A stretch of 10,114 nt of DNA, taken from the NCBI GenBank assembly GCA_905235955.1, contig CAJONN010000086.1, forward strand, positions 1 to 10,114, given 5' to 3'. Positions 1-5,467 of the stretch are shown piece by piece. The notes below the pieces were generated by a model, which had not been told where the DNA came from, did no database searches, and saw nothing but the letters and a program-made list of their open reading frames with translations. The stretch is from an uncultured Marinilabiliaceae bacterium. Its GTDB lineage: Bacteria; Bacteroidota; Bacteroidia; Bacteroidales; Marinilabiliaceae. Position 1 is the first letter of the stretch, and each line of letters begins with the position of its first letter. The translations under genes were made by a program, and so were the position numbers.

Positions 1-429
1 GTTTTATCATACGGACAACTAACAAAACTTGATAATGTATCAACTAAAAGATATACAGGAGCAGATGACCCTAATCAAATCTATTGCGCTCATTGTGCAG
101 CGATGAGATGGTGCTATACATTAAAACTTAAAGCAGAGAATCAAATAGGCAAATATAATGGTTATGATAGCAATGAATACAAACTATCAAAATGGGGTGA
201 ACAAGTAAAAGGTGATGGTTGTTGTATAGATGTATTATTAAGAGCATGGCAAGAATTATATATGGCTTATGGTTCTAATAAATCAGATGAACATTGGCGA
301 CCTGAAATAGAAAAACTTGGGATAACCCACATGGGACTTGATTACATCTATTATCGTTGGCGTACACAGAATGGAGCAGATTTAACTCAGTGGGAAAAAG
401 ATGGAGGAAGAAATCTTGCACATCGTTAG
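1..429 (+). CDS. Phage NlpC/P60-like protein, 5' part (start outside window, frameshifted)
   Basis: The frame is open from base 1, so the gene begins upstream; the ATG at 103 lies inside continuous coding sequence (it follows the encoded DPNQIYCAHCAA) and is not taken as the start. This piece is rich in Cys, Trp and Tyr, with candidate active-site cysteines in YCAHC (residues 29 and 32 counted from base 1) and in GDGCCID. It ends at TAG in KDGGRNLAHR. Adding one A near 409-414 continues it in frame 3 (SCTSLDVETLSNYFKR), and adding another A near 459-464 leads into the downstream piece ending at 718. The restored product is 239 residues from the window edge and ends in an NlpC/P60-like half. 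The fold predicts cleavage of peptidoglycan peptides or a virion-associated role; that is inference. The two breaks may be real decay or sequence error. Confidence 0.6.
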   Translation, partial: VLSYGQLTKLDNVSTKRYTGADDPNQIYCAHCAAMRWCYTLKLKAENQIGKYNGYDSNEYKLSKWGEQVKGDGCCIDVLLRAWQELYMAYGSNKSDEHWRPEIEKLGITHMGLDYIYYRWRTQNGADLTQWEKDGGRNLAHR

Positions 430-718
430 ATGTAGAAACATTATCAAATTATTTCAAAAGAAAGTAATACCATGCAAAAGAGTTGAAGACTATAAAGCAT
501 TTGATAGTGGCACTATAGTATTTTTCAAACAATCCAATGGAAATATTTGGCATGTAGGTATTGTAGATCATAAAGGTTCAGATTTATATTTAATACACAA
601 TATTGGTGGAGGTGTTGTAGAAATACCTATGGAAGATTTAGTTACATCAAATGACGTTGTAGAGGGATATATGATTAATGATTTAAATAAAAACTTATAT
701 AATTTTAAAGCTAAATAA
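401..718 (+). CDS. Phage NlpC/P60-like protein, 3' part of the same broken gene
   Basis: The translation has the second half of an NlpC/P60 or CHAP-type fold: FDSGTIVFFKQ (the strand that is usually GDIVFF in this fold), then WHVGIVDHKG with the His expected as second active-site residue, then LIHNIGGGVVEIP. The catalytic Cys would lie in the upstream piece. The ATG at 401 overlaps that piece in another frame and gives an unconvincing N-terminus (MEEEILHIVRCRNIIKLFQ); good coding sequence starts only at about 464 (VIPCKRVEDYKAF). This piece is therefore best read as the end of the upstream gene, not a separate gene. It stops at TAA 716-718, two bases before the next ATG, so the two genes are probably co-transcribed and translationally coupled. 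Confidence 0.6.
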   Translation: MEEEILHIVRCRNIIKLFQKKVIPCKRVEDYKAFDSGTIVFFKQSNGNIWHVGIVDHKGSDLYLIHNIGGGVVEIPMEDLVTSNDVVEGYMINDLNKNLYNFKAK

Positions 719-720
719 AC

Positions 721-1491
721 ATGGGAAAGAAAGCAACTTTTATATCAAGACCACATGAACCAAATCTTGATTTAGTAGATTACATGAAATATATCAATCC
801 ATCAGGTTATGATGATATTGAAGATTATGTAAATGCAGTTATACGTAATAGAAGAGAACAAGCACTTGATAGATCAAGGAATAGAACTTTAGGAGCGTAT
901 GTTAATCTAAATGGAGGTAAATGGAGAGATAGTGAAGATTATGGCAATTGGAACTGTATTTCTACAGCCACAGATAGTTATAATGATGACAATCAAGCTG
1001 CTAATAGAAGTGAATCCTCAATTGCAGATAGGGAAAATATGTATAATCCTATTTATTATACCAGAAAAAGAAAAGATGGAACACTTGCTGGTTCATGGAG
1101 TAACTCCGAATTTAAAGCAAATGCAGAAAAAATGGGATTTAAACCTATTCCTATAAGTGAGGCACAACCGGGAGATATACTTCAATATGATGTTCAACCT
1201 AATGTACCATATCATGCTGTTATATATGATCATAAAGATGATGATGGAACATATAAAGTTAATTATGCTAATGGTAGCTATAGAGAAGTACCTAAAGAAA
1301 CTTATCATAAAGATGCTATATTTTCTTCAAAAGATCCTGCTCGTGCATTTACTTACGTAGGTACTCCAGAAGAACGACAATATTGGATAAATACATGGTT
1401 TGCCAATCATAAACTCCAACCTCAACCGGCTTTTGAACCAATAGATTATAGCAAATATATAGGTGGAGGAATAAGAGATATTACATTGTGA
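721..1491 (+). CDS. Phage NlpC/P60-like peptidase (structural or lytic role)
   Basis: A 256-residue protein without signal peptide or membrane segment. Residues 1-60 form a charged leader (DYMKYINPSGYDD, then an Arg-rich helix). A putative catalytic Cys is C79 in YGNWNCISTATDSY. Later come a conserved-looking block, EKMGFKPIPISEAQPGDILQYD (residues 136-157), and the probable catalytic His, H165 in PYHAVIYD, with VNYANGS next as a likely third strand. The Cys, then PGDI, then His order is that of the NlpC/P60 or CHAP cysteine peptidase fold. Phages use this fold for peptidoglycan cleavage or as a virion-associated enzyme; which applies is unknown. The upstream neighbour appears to carry the same fold, so this may be a duplicated pair. 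A DYxKYI motif occurs near both ends. The stop codon TGA (1489-1491) falls inside the first of two tandem repeats. The start is fixed by the two-base gap to the previous stop. Confidence 0.7.
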   Translation: MGKKATFISRPHEPNLDLVDYMKYINPSGYDDIEDYVNAVIRNRREQALDRSRNRTLGAYVNLNGGKWRDSEDYGNWNCISTATDSYNDDNQAANRSESSIADRENMYNPIYYTRKRKDGTLAGSWSNSEFKANAEKMGFKPIPISEAQPGDILQYDVQPNVPYHAVIYDHKDDDGTYKVNYANGSYREVPKETYHKDAIFSSKDPARAFTYVGTPEERQYWINTWFANHKLQPQPAFEPIDYSKYIGGGIRDITL

Positions 1492-1567
1492 ATTGTTTTC
1501 AATTTTCTATTCTAACAACACGTTGTGAATTGCTTTTAATTTTTCTATTTTAGCAGTCGCTAACAAC
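1485..1567 (+). repeat. Two tandem CRISPR-repeat-like units, also fitting tandem promoters
   Basis: Unit 1 (1485-1519, 35 nt) and unit 2 (1522-1567, 46 nt) share TTGTGAATTG, then TTT, AATTTT, CTATT and a terminal TAACAAC. Unit 2 carries about 11 extra bases before the end. Unit 2 begins GTTGTG and ends AACAAC, so its ends are short inverted repeats. This start, the internal GCTTTTAAT and the length resemble the type II-C CRISPR repeats of Bacteroidota, which from memory are 36 or 46-47 nt, begin GTTGTG and end ACAAC. There is no spacer between the units and no cas gene, so this is not an array. The units also fit the Bacteroidota promoter: TTG (1486-1488), 19 bases, TATTCTAA (1508-1515); and TTG (1523-1525), 20 bases, TATTTTAG (1546-1553). 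The duplication is seen directly; the meaning is inference. Confidence 0.65.
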
Positions 1568-1642
1568 TAATATTTACAGCTTTTAAGAGCTGTAGCGGCA
1601 TAAACTTATAAAACACAATAAGTTTATGCCGTTTTTGTTTTT
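1554..1642 (+). ncRNA. Candidate small RNA from the second repeat to the terminator hairpin
   Basis: If unit 2 of the tandem repeat acts as a promoter, transcription would begin a few bases after 1553 and run about 85 bases to the T tract. It would carry a 6-bp hairpin (ACAGCT 1576-1581 with AGCTGT 1588-1593) and then the 14-bp hairpin at 1596-1631. No open reading frame lies inside. Alternatively this is only the leader of the gene at 1678, with the hairpin acting as an attenuator or as the 3' end of the upstream operon. No homology to a known RNA family was established. Confidence 0.25.
1596..1642 (+). terminator. Strong intrinsic terminator hairpin with T-rich tail
   Basis: A perfect 14-bp stem pairs 1596-1609 (CGGCATAAACTTAT) with 1618-1631 (ATAAGTTTATGCCG) around an 8-base loop. 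It is followed by TTTTTGTTTTT on the + strand. It sits between the peptidase gene and the gene at 1678, and ends only 36 bases before that ATG. The next gene therefore needs readthrough or a very close promoter, which I do not see clearly. Confidence 0.8.
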
Positions 1643-1677
1643 AGAAATCAATTAATAACAAAAAAAATAAAAACATC

Positions 1678-2289
1678 ATGATTAAAATTGGAACACCTGC
1701 CACAGTGCAGAACGAATCGTATGACAAATTCATTGGTTATACACCTGCAACAGTTGTGGCTATTAATCCAACCGCAACTGAAATTGAAAAACTTGGCTTT
1801 AATAAGCCTGCTGAAGAACCTGTTTATACAAGTGAAGATGAAACAACACACACACCTCAAGCTCGTATAGAATTTTGGTTCAAAATCAAAGTCAATGGAG
1901 AAGATAAATATATCCGCAAAAGTATATTTATCAAAAAACAATCTGCTAAAACTAAAGACACTCTCCGTACTCAAATAATCGACAAATATGGTAATACCTG
2001 CTGGCTCACAAAAGAACAATTTGACAACAAACAACAACCAGACTATGGTCGATTAGTAGGTACAGAGTGGCGAGTAGCTTATCAAGGAGAAGAAGCACTT
2101 ACTGATATTATCAGAAATTGGCTTAATATTCCTGTATCATTTCAATGGGATAAGACACAGTCAAAGTATGTAAATAAAGAAAATGCCGAACTTGAAAATG
2201 CTGAATTACGCATTGAAACAATAGCAGATTTTGTTGATTGGCAACATGTTGAAAACACTTGCTCAAGAATGGAGAATAGAATATTTTAA
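1678..2289 (+). CDS. Conserved-type phage protein, possibly ssDNA-binding-like; C-terminus may be short
   Basis: A 203-residue soluble protein without signal peptide. The first 155 residues look like a compact beta-rich domain: KFIGYTPATVVAINPT (residues 17-32), VYTSEDE, ARIEFWFKIKV (62-72), YIRKSIFIKK, then DKYGNTCWLTKEQF (102-115) and WRVAYQGEEALTDIIRNWL (131-149). This pattern resembles, from memory, a protein shared by crAss-like phages and regarded as possibly ssDNA-binding; I could not confirm that. Residues 169-186 form a short acidic helix (ENAELENAELRIETIADF). After it the sequence turns into DWQHVENTCSRMENRIF and stops, whereas I recall longer relatives, so the gene may be truncated. 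The leader before the ATG (AACAAAAAAAATAAAAACATC) is A-rich with no Shine-Dalgarno motif, as is usual in Bacteroidota and their phages. The next gene follows after 29 bases. Confidence 0.6.
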   Translation: MIKIGTPATVQNESYDKFIGYTPATVVAINPTATEIEKLGFNKPAEEPVYTSEDETTHTPQARIEFWFKIKVNGEDKYIRKSIFIKKQSAKTKDTLRTQIIDKYGNTCWLTKEQFDNKQQPDYGRLVGTEWRVAYQGEEALTDIIRNWLNIPVSFQWDKTQSKYVNKENAELENAELRIETIADFVDWQHVENTCSRMENRIF

Positions 2290-2318
2290 TTTTGAGCAAA
2301 CAATAAAAACTAAAAACT

Positions 2319-2522
2319 ATGACATTAAAAGATTTAATAGCACGAGCCGATTACTACAATACTGATTTAAAGCATTTTGACGTTCCTATAACAATTAATG
2401 GCAAAGAAGTAATTATTGATTTTGATGTAAAAGAAACACGTGGTGAGTTAGGATTAAAGAAAATAGAAGCTGTTGAATTGCTTATCTTTTCAAAAGAGAA
2501 AAAAGCTGATATTAAAATTTAA
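2319..2522 (+). CDS. Small phage-type protein of unknown function
   Basis: A 67-residue protein with no recognised family. It starts with a short helix (MTLKDLIARADYYN) and then alternating hydrophobic strands (DVPITINGKEVIIDFDVKE, KKIEAVELLIFSK), suggesting a small alpha/beta or all-beta fold, and ends in a Lys-rich tail. There is no signal peptide or membrane segment. Its ATG is preceded by AATAAAAACTAAAAACT, the same type of A-rich leader as the previous gene, so both probably belong to one phage transcript. Base composition matches the phage side. The stop codon TAA (2520-2522) coincides with the first bases of the chromosomal palindromic element, so the native C-terminus may have been altered at the junction. 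Confidence 0.6.
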   Translation: MTLKDLIARADYYNTDLKHFDVPITINGKEVIIDFDVKETRGELGLKKIEAVELLIFSKEKKADIKI

Positions 2523-2634
2523 GTTTCAGTATGAATGTACTTGCAAACAATCCCCGAAGTGGCGAAAGAGTGACTGCAATTGTGCGTTATTATTCTTTCG
2601 CCTCTTCAGAGCTACTTTACTTGCGAAACTTGAG
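2521..2634. repeat. Imperfect palindromic intergenic element at the phage/chromosome junction
   Basis: A 13-bp arm at 2556-2568 (GAAGTGGCGAAAG) pairs with 2595-2607 (CTTTCGCCTCTTC) with one mismatch and a 26-base loop. The outer parts are also related: AAGTTTC at 2521-2527 corresponds to the reverse complement of GAAACTT at 2625-2631. The right end (2618-2634) is, in reverse complement, identical over 17 bases to 9955-9971 and differs at two positions from 8261-8277. This marks the element as chromosomal and dispersed. It contains no convincing gene. Confidence 0.6.
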
Positions 2635-2639
2635 TATGT

Positions 2640-2677
2640 AAAAAAAGAGACGCTATACCAAAATTGTAAGCGTCTCT
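2640..2677 (-). terminator. Intrinsic terminator of argS
   Basis: AGAGACGCT (2646-2654) and AGCGTCTCT (2669-2677) form a perfect 9-bp stem with a 14-base loop. On the - strand the stem is followed by a run of T (the A run at 2640-2646 on the + strand). It lies 26 bases past the argS stop codon. Confidence 0.85.
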
Positions 2678-2702
2678 ATGTATATAGATGTATGTGATAT
2701 CT

Positions 2703-4493
2703 TTACATTCTCTCTGGCACCTCAATACCAAGTATCCACAAAGCATTTTTTATTACCTGAGCCACTGTTTTGCTTATGAGCAAGCGGTTGGCACGTTTCT
2801 GCTCGTTGGTCTCTTTCAGTATTGAGAAGTCGTGGTAGAACTGGTTGTACTCTTTGGCTATGTCGTAGGCAAAGTTTGCAACCAATGCCGGGCTATATAC
2901 TTTGCCAGCTTCTGCCACTACAATAGGGAATTGCTCAATGTGGCGCAATAGCTGTATCTCTTTGTCGTCGAGCTCGTTGGCTGTAGCTGTGGTTGGTACT
3001 TGATAGCCAGCGTCAGCAGCCTTGCGCAGCACTGATTGTATGCGAGCGTAGGCATATTGCACAAACGGACCTGTGTTTCCATTGAAGTCGATTGACTCTT
3101 TGGGGTTGAAGGTCATAGTCTTTTTGGGGTCGACTTTCAAAATGAAATATTTGAGTGCGCCAAGTGCCAATATGCGGAATACGTTTTCAGCTTCGGCTAT
3201 GGTGTAGCCATCGAGTTTGCCTTGCTCTTTGCTCATTTCACGAGCAGTGTCAATCATATCTTGTATGAGGTCGTCAGCGTCAACCACAGTACCCTCACGG
3301 CTCTTCATTTTGCCTTCCGGAAGCTCTACCATGCCGTATGAGTAGTGCACCAACTCTTTGCCCCACTTGAATCCGATACGGTCGAGCAGTATAGAGAGCA
3401 CTTGGAAGTGGTAGTTTTGCTCGTTGCCCACTACGTATATCATCTTGTCGATAGGATAGTCGCGGAAACGAAGTTTGGCAGTGCCAATGTCTTGCGTCAT
3501 ATATACGCTAGTTCCATCTTTGCGCAAGAGTATCTTCTTGTCAAGACCTTCAGCAGTGAGGTCGGCCCACACTGAGCCATCGGCTTCACGGTAGAATTTA
3601 CCTTCCTCTAAGCCTTTCAGTACCAACTCTTTGCCCTCTTTGTATGTATTGCTTTCGTAGTATATTTTGTCAAAGTCAACACCCAGTAGTGCGTATGTTT
3701 CGTCAAAGCCCTCATATACCCATGAGTTCATCTTCTTCCAGAGGTCGCGCACTTGCTTGTCGCCAGCTTCCCATTTTACCAACATCTGCCTTGCCTCCTG
3801 CATCAGTAGCGACTTTTCTTCAGCCTCTTCTTCTGACAAACCACGTTCTTGCAATTGCTTTAGTTCGGCTTTATATTCTTTGTCAAACTTTACATAGTAG
3901 TCGCCTACCAAGTGGTCGCCTTTTTGGTTGAGCGATTTTGGTGTGCAACCGTTGCCCCATTTGAGCCATGCCAACATCGATTTGCAGATGTGTATGCCAC
4001 GGTCGTTGACAATGTTGGTTTTTACAACGCGGTTGCCGTTTACCTCTATTAGGCGCGAGAGGGAGTAGCCCAAGAGGTTGTTTCTGATGTGCCCCAAGTG
4101 CAAAGGTTTGTTGGTGTTGGGCGACGAATATTCTATCATTACCAACGGAGCATCAGCTTTGGCATGGTTGAAGCCATAGTCAGCATTAGCAGCAGCCGCC
4201 GCCAAAATGCCAGCCCAATATTCTTTTGAAAGAGTAAGATTCAGAAAGCCCTTAATAACCTCAAACTGAGCTACTTCGCTTACCTTTTCTACCAATGCCT
4301 GACCTATCTCTTGCCCTGTAACATCGGGGCTTTTCTTCGATATTTTGAGCAATGGGAAAACTACTACTGTGTAATCACCATTTTGGTCTTTGCGTGTAAT
4401 ATTGACTTGAATGTTTTTAGCCTCAATTTTTGAGTTGTAAAGTTGCTCAACTATGTTGGCTACAGCTTGCTGAAGCTTCTCTTCTATACTCAT
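2703..4493 (-). CDS. argS: Arginyl-tRNA synthetase (ArgRS)
   Basis: A cytoplasmic class I aminoacyl-tRNA synthetase that activates arginine with ATP and loads it onto tRNA-Arg. The 596 residues run as expected: N-terminal additional domain (about 1-110) ending in GFLNLTLS; catalytic Rossmann core with SSPNTNKPLHLGHIRNN (residues 123-139), which holds the HIGH signature as HLGH (132-135); VNDRGIHICKSM; TQDIGTA; VVGNEQNYHFQ; and the KMSKS-type loop as KMKSREG (395-401). Then comes the helical DALR anticodon-binding domain with NGNTGPFVQYAYARIQS (471-487), ending EVPERM. Length and motifs are normal for Bacteroidota ArgRS and the frame is intact. MSIEEKLQQ is the usual N-terminus. The gene is transcribed alone, divergent from the YfiR-like operon, and ends in its own terminator. 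It is a housekeeping gene and identifies this part as bacterial chromosome. Confidence 0.97.
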   Translation of the reverse strand: MSIEEKLQQAVANIVEQLYNSKIEAKNIQVNITRKDQNGDYTVVVFPLLKISKKSPDVTGQEIGQALVEKVSEVAQFEVIKGFLNLTLSKEYWAGILAAAAANADYGFNHAKADAPLVMIEYSSPNTNKPLHLGHIRNNLLGYSLSRLIEVNGNRVVKTNIVNDRGIHICKSMLAWLKWGNGCTPKSLNQKGDHLVGDYYVKFDKEYKAELKQLQERGLSEEEAEEKSLLMQEARQMLVKWEAGDKQVRDLWKKMNSWVYEGFDETYALLGVDFDKIYYESNTYKEGKELVLKGLEEGKFYREADGSVWADLTAEGLDKKILLRKDGTSVYMTQDIGTAKLRFRDYPIDKMIYVVGNEQNYHFQVLSILLDRIGFKWGKELVHYSYGMVELPEGKMKSREGTVVDADDLIQDMIDTAREMSKEQGKLDGYTIAEAENVFRILALGALKYFILKVDPKKTMTFNPKESIDFNGNTGPFVQYAYARIQSVLRKAADAGYQVPTTATANELDDKEIQLLRHIEQFPIVVAEAGKVYSPALVANFAYDIAKEYNQFYHDFSILKETNEQKRANRLLISKTVAQVIKNALWILGIEVPERM

Positions 4494-4552
4494 TTTTTGA
4501 TAATGTTTTTTGAATAAAAATGCATTAGCGAGTTTATTTGCAAAATGTTTTG

Positions 4553-4560
4553 CAAAAATA
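4553..4560 (-). promoter_or_regulatory. Possible -7 box of the argS promoter
   Basis: On the - strand 4560-4553 reads TATTTTTG, matching the Bacteroidota -7 consensus TAnnTTTG. It would give a 5' leader of about 50 bases before the argS start. No good -33 TTTG lies at the expected distance, so the call is weak. The palindrome-like word TTTGCAAAA occurs twice here (4538-4546 and 4550-4558, 12 bases apart), overlapping the box; it may be an operator or just composition. Confidence 0.4.
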
Positions 4561-4610
4561 TAAAATTTAGCCCAAAATTACGGTTCTTTCGTTCAACTTT
4601 TCTTAGCAGT

Positions 4611-4652
4611 CTGTGTTATCTGTGTTCCAATATAAAAACAGTGTTATCTGTG
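4611..4652. repeat. Short direct repeat GTGTTATCTGTG, two copies
   Basis: The 12-mer GTGTTATCTGTG is present at 4613-4624 and again at 4641-4652, a period of 28 bases. The bases between the copies are not repeated. It lies in the divergent intergenic region, well upstream of both promoters. No function is evident; it may be part of a dispersed intergenic repeat. Confidence 0.5.
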
Positions 4653-4854
4653 CGAGAGTAAAGAAACTTGAGTTAAAAAGGAAAATAAACCACATTAGTC
4701 AAAAAAATTAAAAAAATATCAATACAAGCAAACATATGAATTATTATTAGCGTAGAAGATAGAGTTATTGAGCAAATAAATAAAGAAAGAAAACAAAATT
4801 CAGATATTATCCTAACTAAATACTAACTAAACAACTGAAAAAATGATAAAACAT

Positions 4855-4886
4855 TTTGAAAATCCAAAAAAAATATAGTATTCTTG
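4855..4886 (+). promoter_or_regulatory. Bacteroidota-type promoter for the YfiR-like/TonB receptor operon
   Basis: TTTG (4855-4858) is followed after exactly 20 bases by TATTCTTG (4879-4886), which has one mismatch to TAnnTTTG. This is the primary sigma promoter pattern described for Bacteroidota. Transcription would start near 4893, giving a leader of about 30 bases before the ATG at 4924. Confidence 0.65.
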
Positions 4887-4923
4887 CGCATACTAATCCA
4901 AATAACTAACCAAAATATATAGT

Positions 4924-5427
4924 ATGAAAAATTTCATCTTATTACTATTATTAGCATTAACAAGCGTTGTTGGCCGAGCACAAATGGCTCAGTTTCAAGC
5001 TCTTTATATCTACAACTTCGCCAAGAATATAGGTTGGCCAGCTGAAGATAACTCAAAAGACTTGGTCATTACCGTGATTGGCGACAATAGTTTGGCATCA
5101 GAGCTCAACAAACTTGCTGCTACCAAAGCTATTGGTTCACGCAAAGTAGTTGTAAAAGAGTCTGTTACGCCAAATGGCATTCAGAAAAGCGACATAGTGT
5201 GCTTGGGCGAAGCCAAAAGTTCTCAAATTGACGCACTTGTAAGTGCACAAGCGGGTAATAAAAACCTTATTGTCAGCTGCAAAAAAGGTCAATGTGCACA
5301 AGGTGCAGGCATCTCATTTCTCTCAGAAGGTGGAAAGTTGAAATTTGAAATTTCAAACAAAAATATCTCAAAGAGAGGTTTACAAGTCAGCCAAAAGCTT
5401 TTGCAACTTGGTATCGAAGTAGACTAA
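4924..5427 (+). CDS. YfiR-like (DUF4154) periplasmic protein
   Basis: A 167-residue exported protein. Residues 1-19 are a signal peptide (MKNFILLLLLALTSVVGRA, cut before or near QMAQ). The mature part carries the two ends typical of the YfiR/DUF4154 family: FQALYIYNFAKNIGWPAE (residues 24-41; family form is K-x-x-F-x-YNFxKFxxWP), and ISFLSEGGKLKFEISNKN followed by a helix RGLQVSQKLLQLG (151-163). Cysteines are C93 (IVCLGE), C119 and C124 (SCKKGQC); C119 and C124 could form a disulfide. In Pseudomonas, YfiR is a periplasmic repressor of the diguanylate cyclase YfiN; no such partner is here. It sits first in an operon, 40 bases before a TonB-dependent receptor, a recurrent pairing for DUF4154 proteins, which suggests a periplasmic partner or sensor for that receptor (inference). 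Confidence 0.85.
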   Translation: MKNFILLLLLALTSVVGRAQMAQFQALYIYNFAKNIGWPAEDNSKDLVITVIGDNSLASELNKLAATKAIGSRKVVVKESVTPNGIQKSDIVCLGEAKSSQIDALVSAQAGNKNLIVSCKKGQCAQGAGISFLSEGGKLKFEISNKNISKRGLQVSQKLLQLGIEVD

Positions 5428-5467
5428 ATCAAAAAAAAAGAAAACTACCTAAAATCCCATATTTACT

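Larger units (their letters stand above)
4494..4923. other. 430-base divergent intergenic region, no gene
   Basis: AT-rich stretch between the divergent argS and YfiR-like genes. It holds the argS -7 box near the left end, a short direct repeat (4611-4652), an 11 to 12-base fragment of the dispersed chromosomal repeat (AAACTTGAGTTA, 4664-4675) and the operon promoter at the right end. A stretch near 4740-4820 reads as about 27 codons in one frame (ISVEDRVIEQINKERKQ) but has no start codon or leader and is not called as a gene. Confidence 0.6.

Noticed and set aside
400-470. Programmed ribosomal frameshifting in the broken gene
   Set aside because: There are two shifts about 50 bases apart, with no clear heptameric slippery site or downstream structure. 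Base loss in A runs is simpler.
421-490. Reading TAG as glutamine (a recoded phage code) through the stop at 427-429
   Set aside because: Frame 1 would give only a short tail before TGA, while frames 3 and 2 continue the protein well. The other phage genes here end normally and show no in-frame TAG that needs recoding.
1485-1567. A true CRISPR array
   Set aside because: Only two units, only two bases between them, different lengths, and no cas genes.
2473-2697. + strand frame of 74 codons over the junction
   Set aside because: It runs through the palindromic element and the argS terminator and is rich in Cys and Arg without protein-like pattern. It is a chance frame.
2523-2702. tRNA gene as an integration site at the junction
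   Set aside because: The stems here are the palindromic element and the argS terminator; no cloverleaf or T-loop sequence is present.
4740-4823. Short frame ISVEDRVIEQINKERKQ in the divergent intergenic region
   Set aside because: It has no start codon, a stop just upstream and no leader; at most a decayed fragment.
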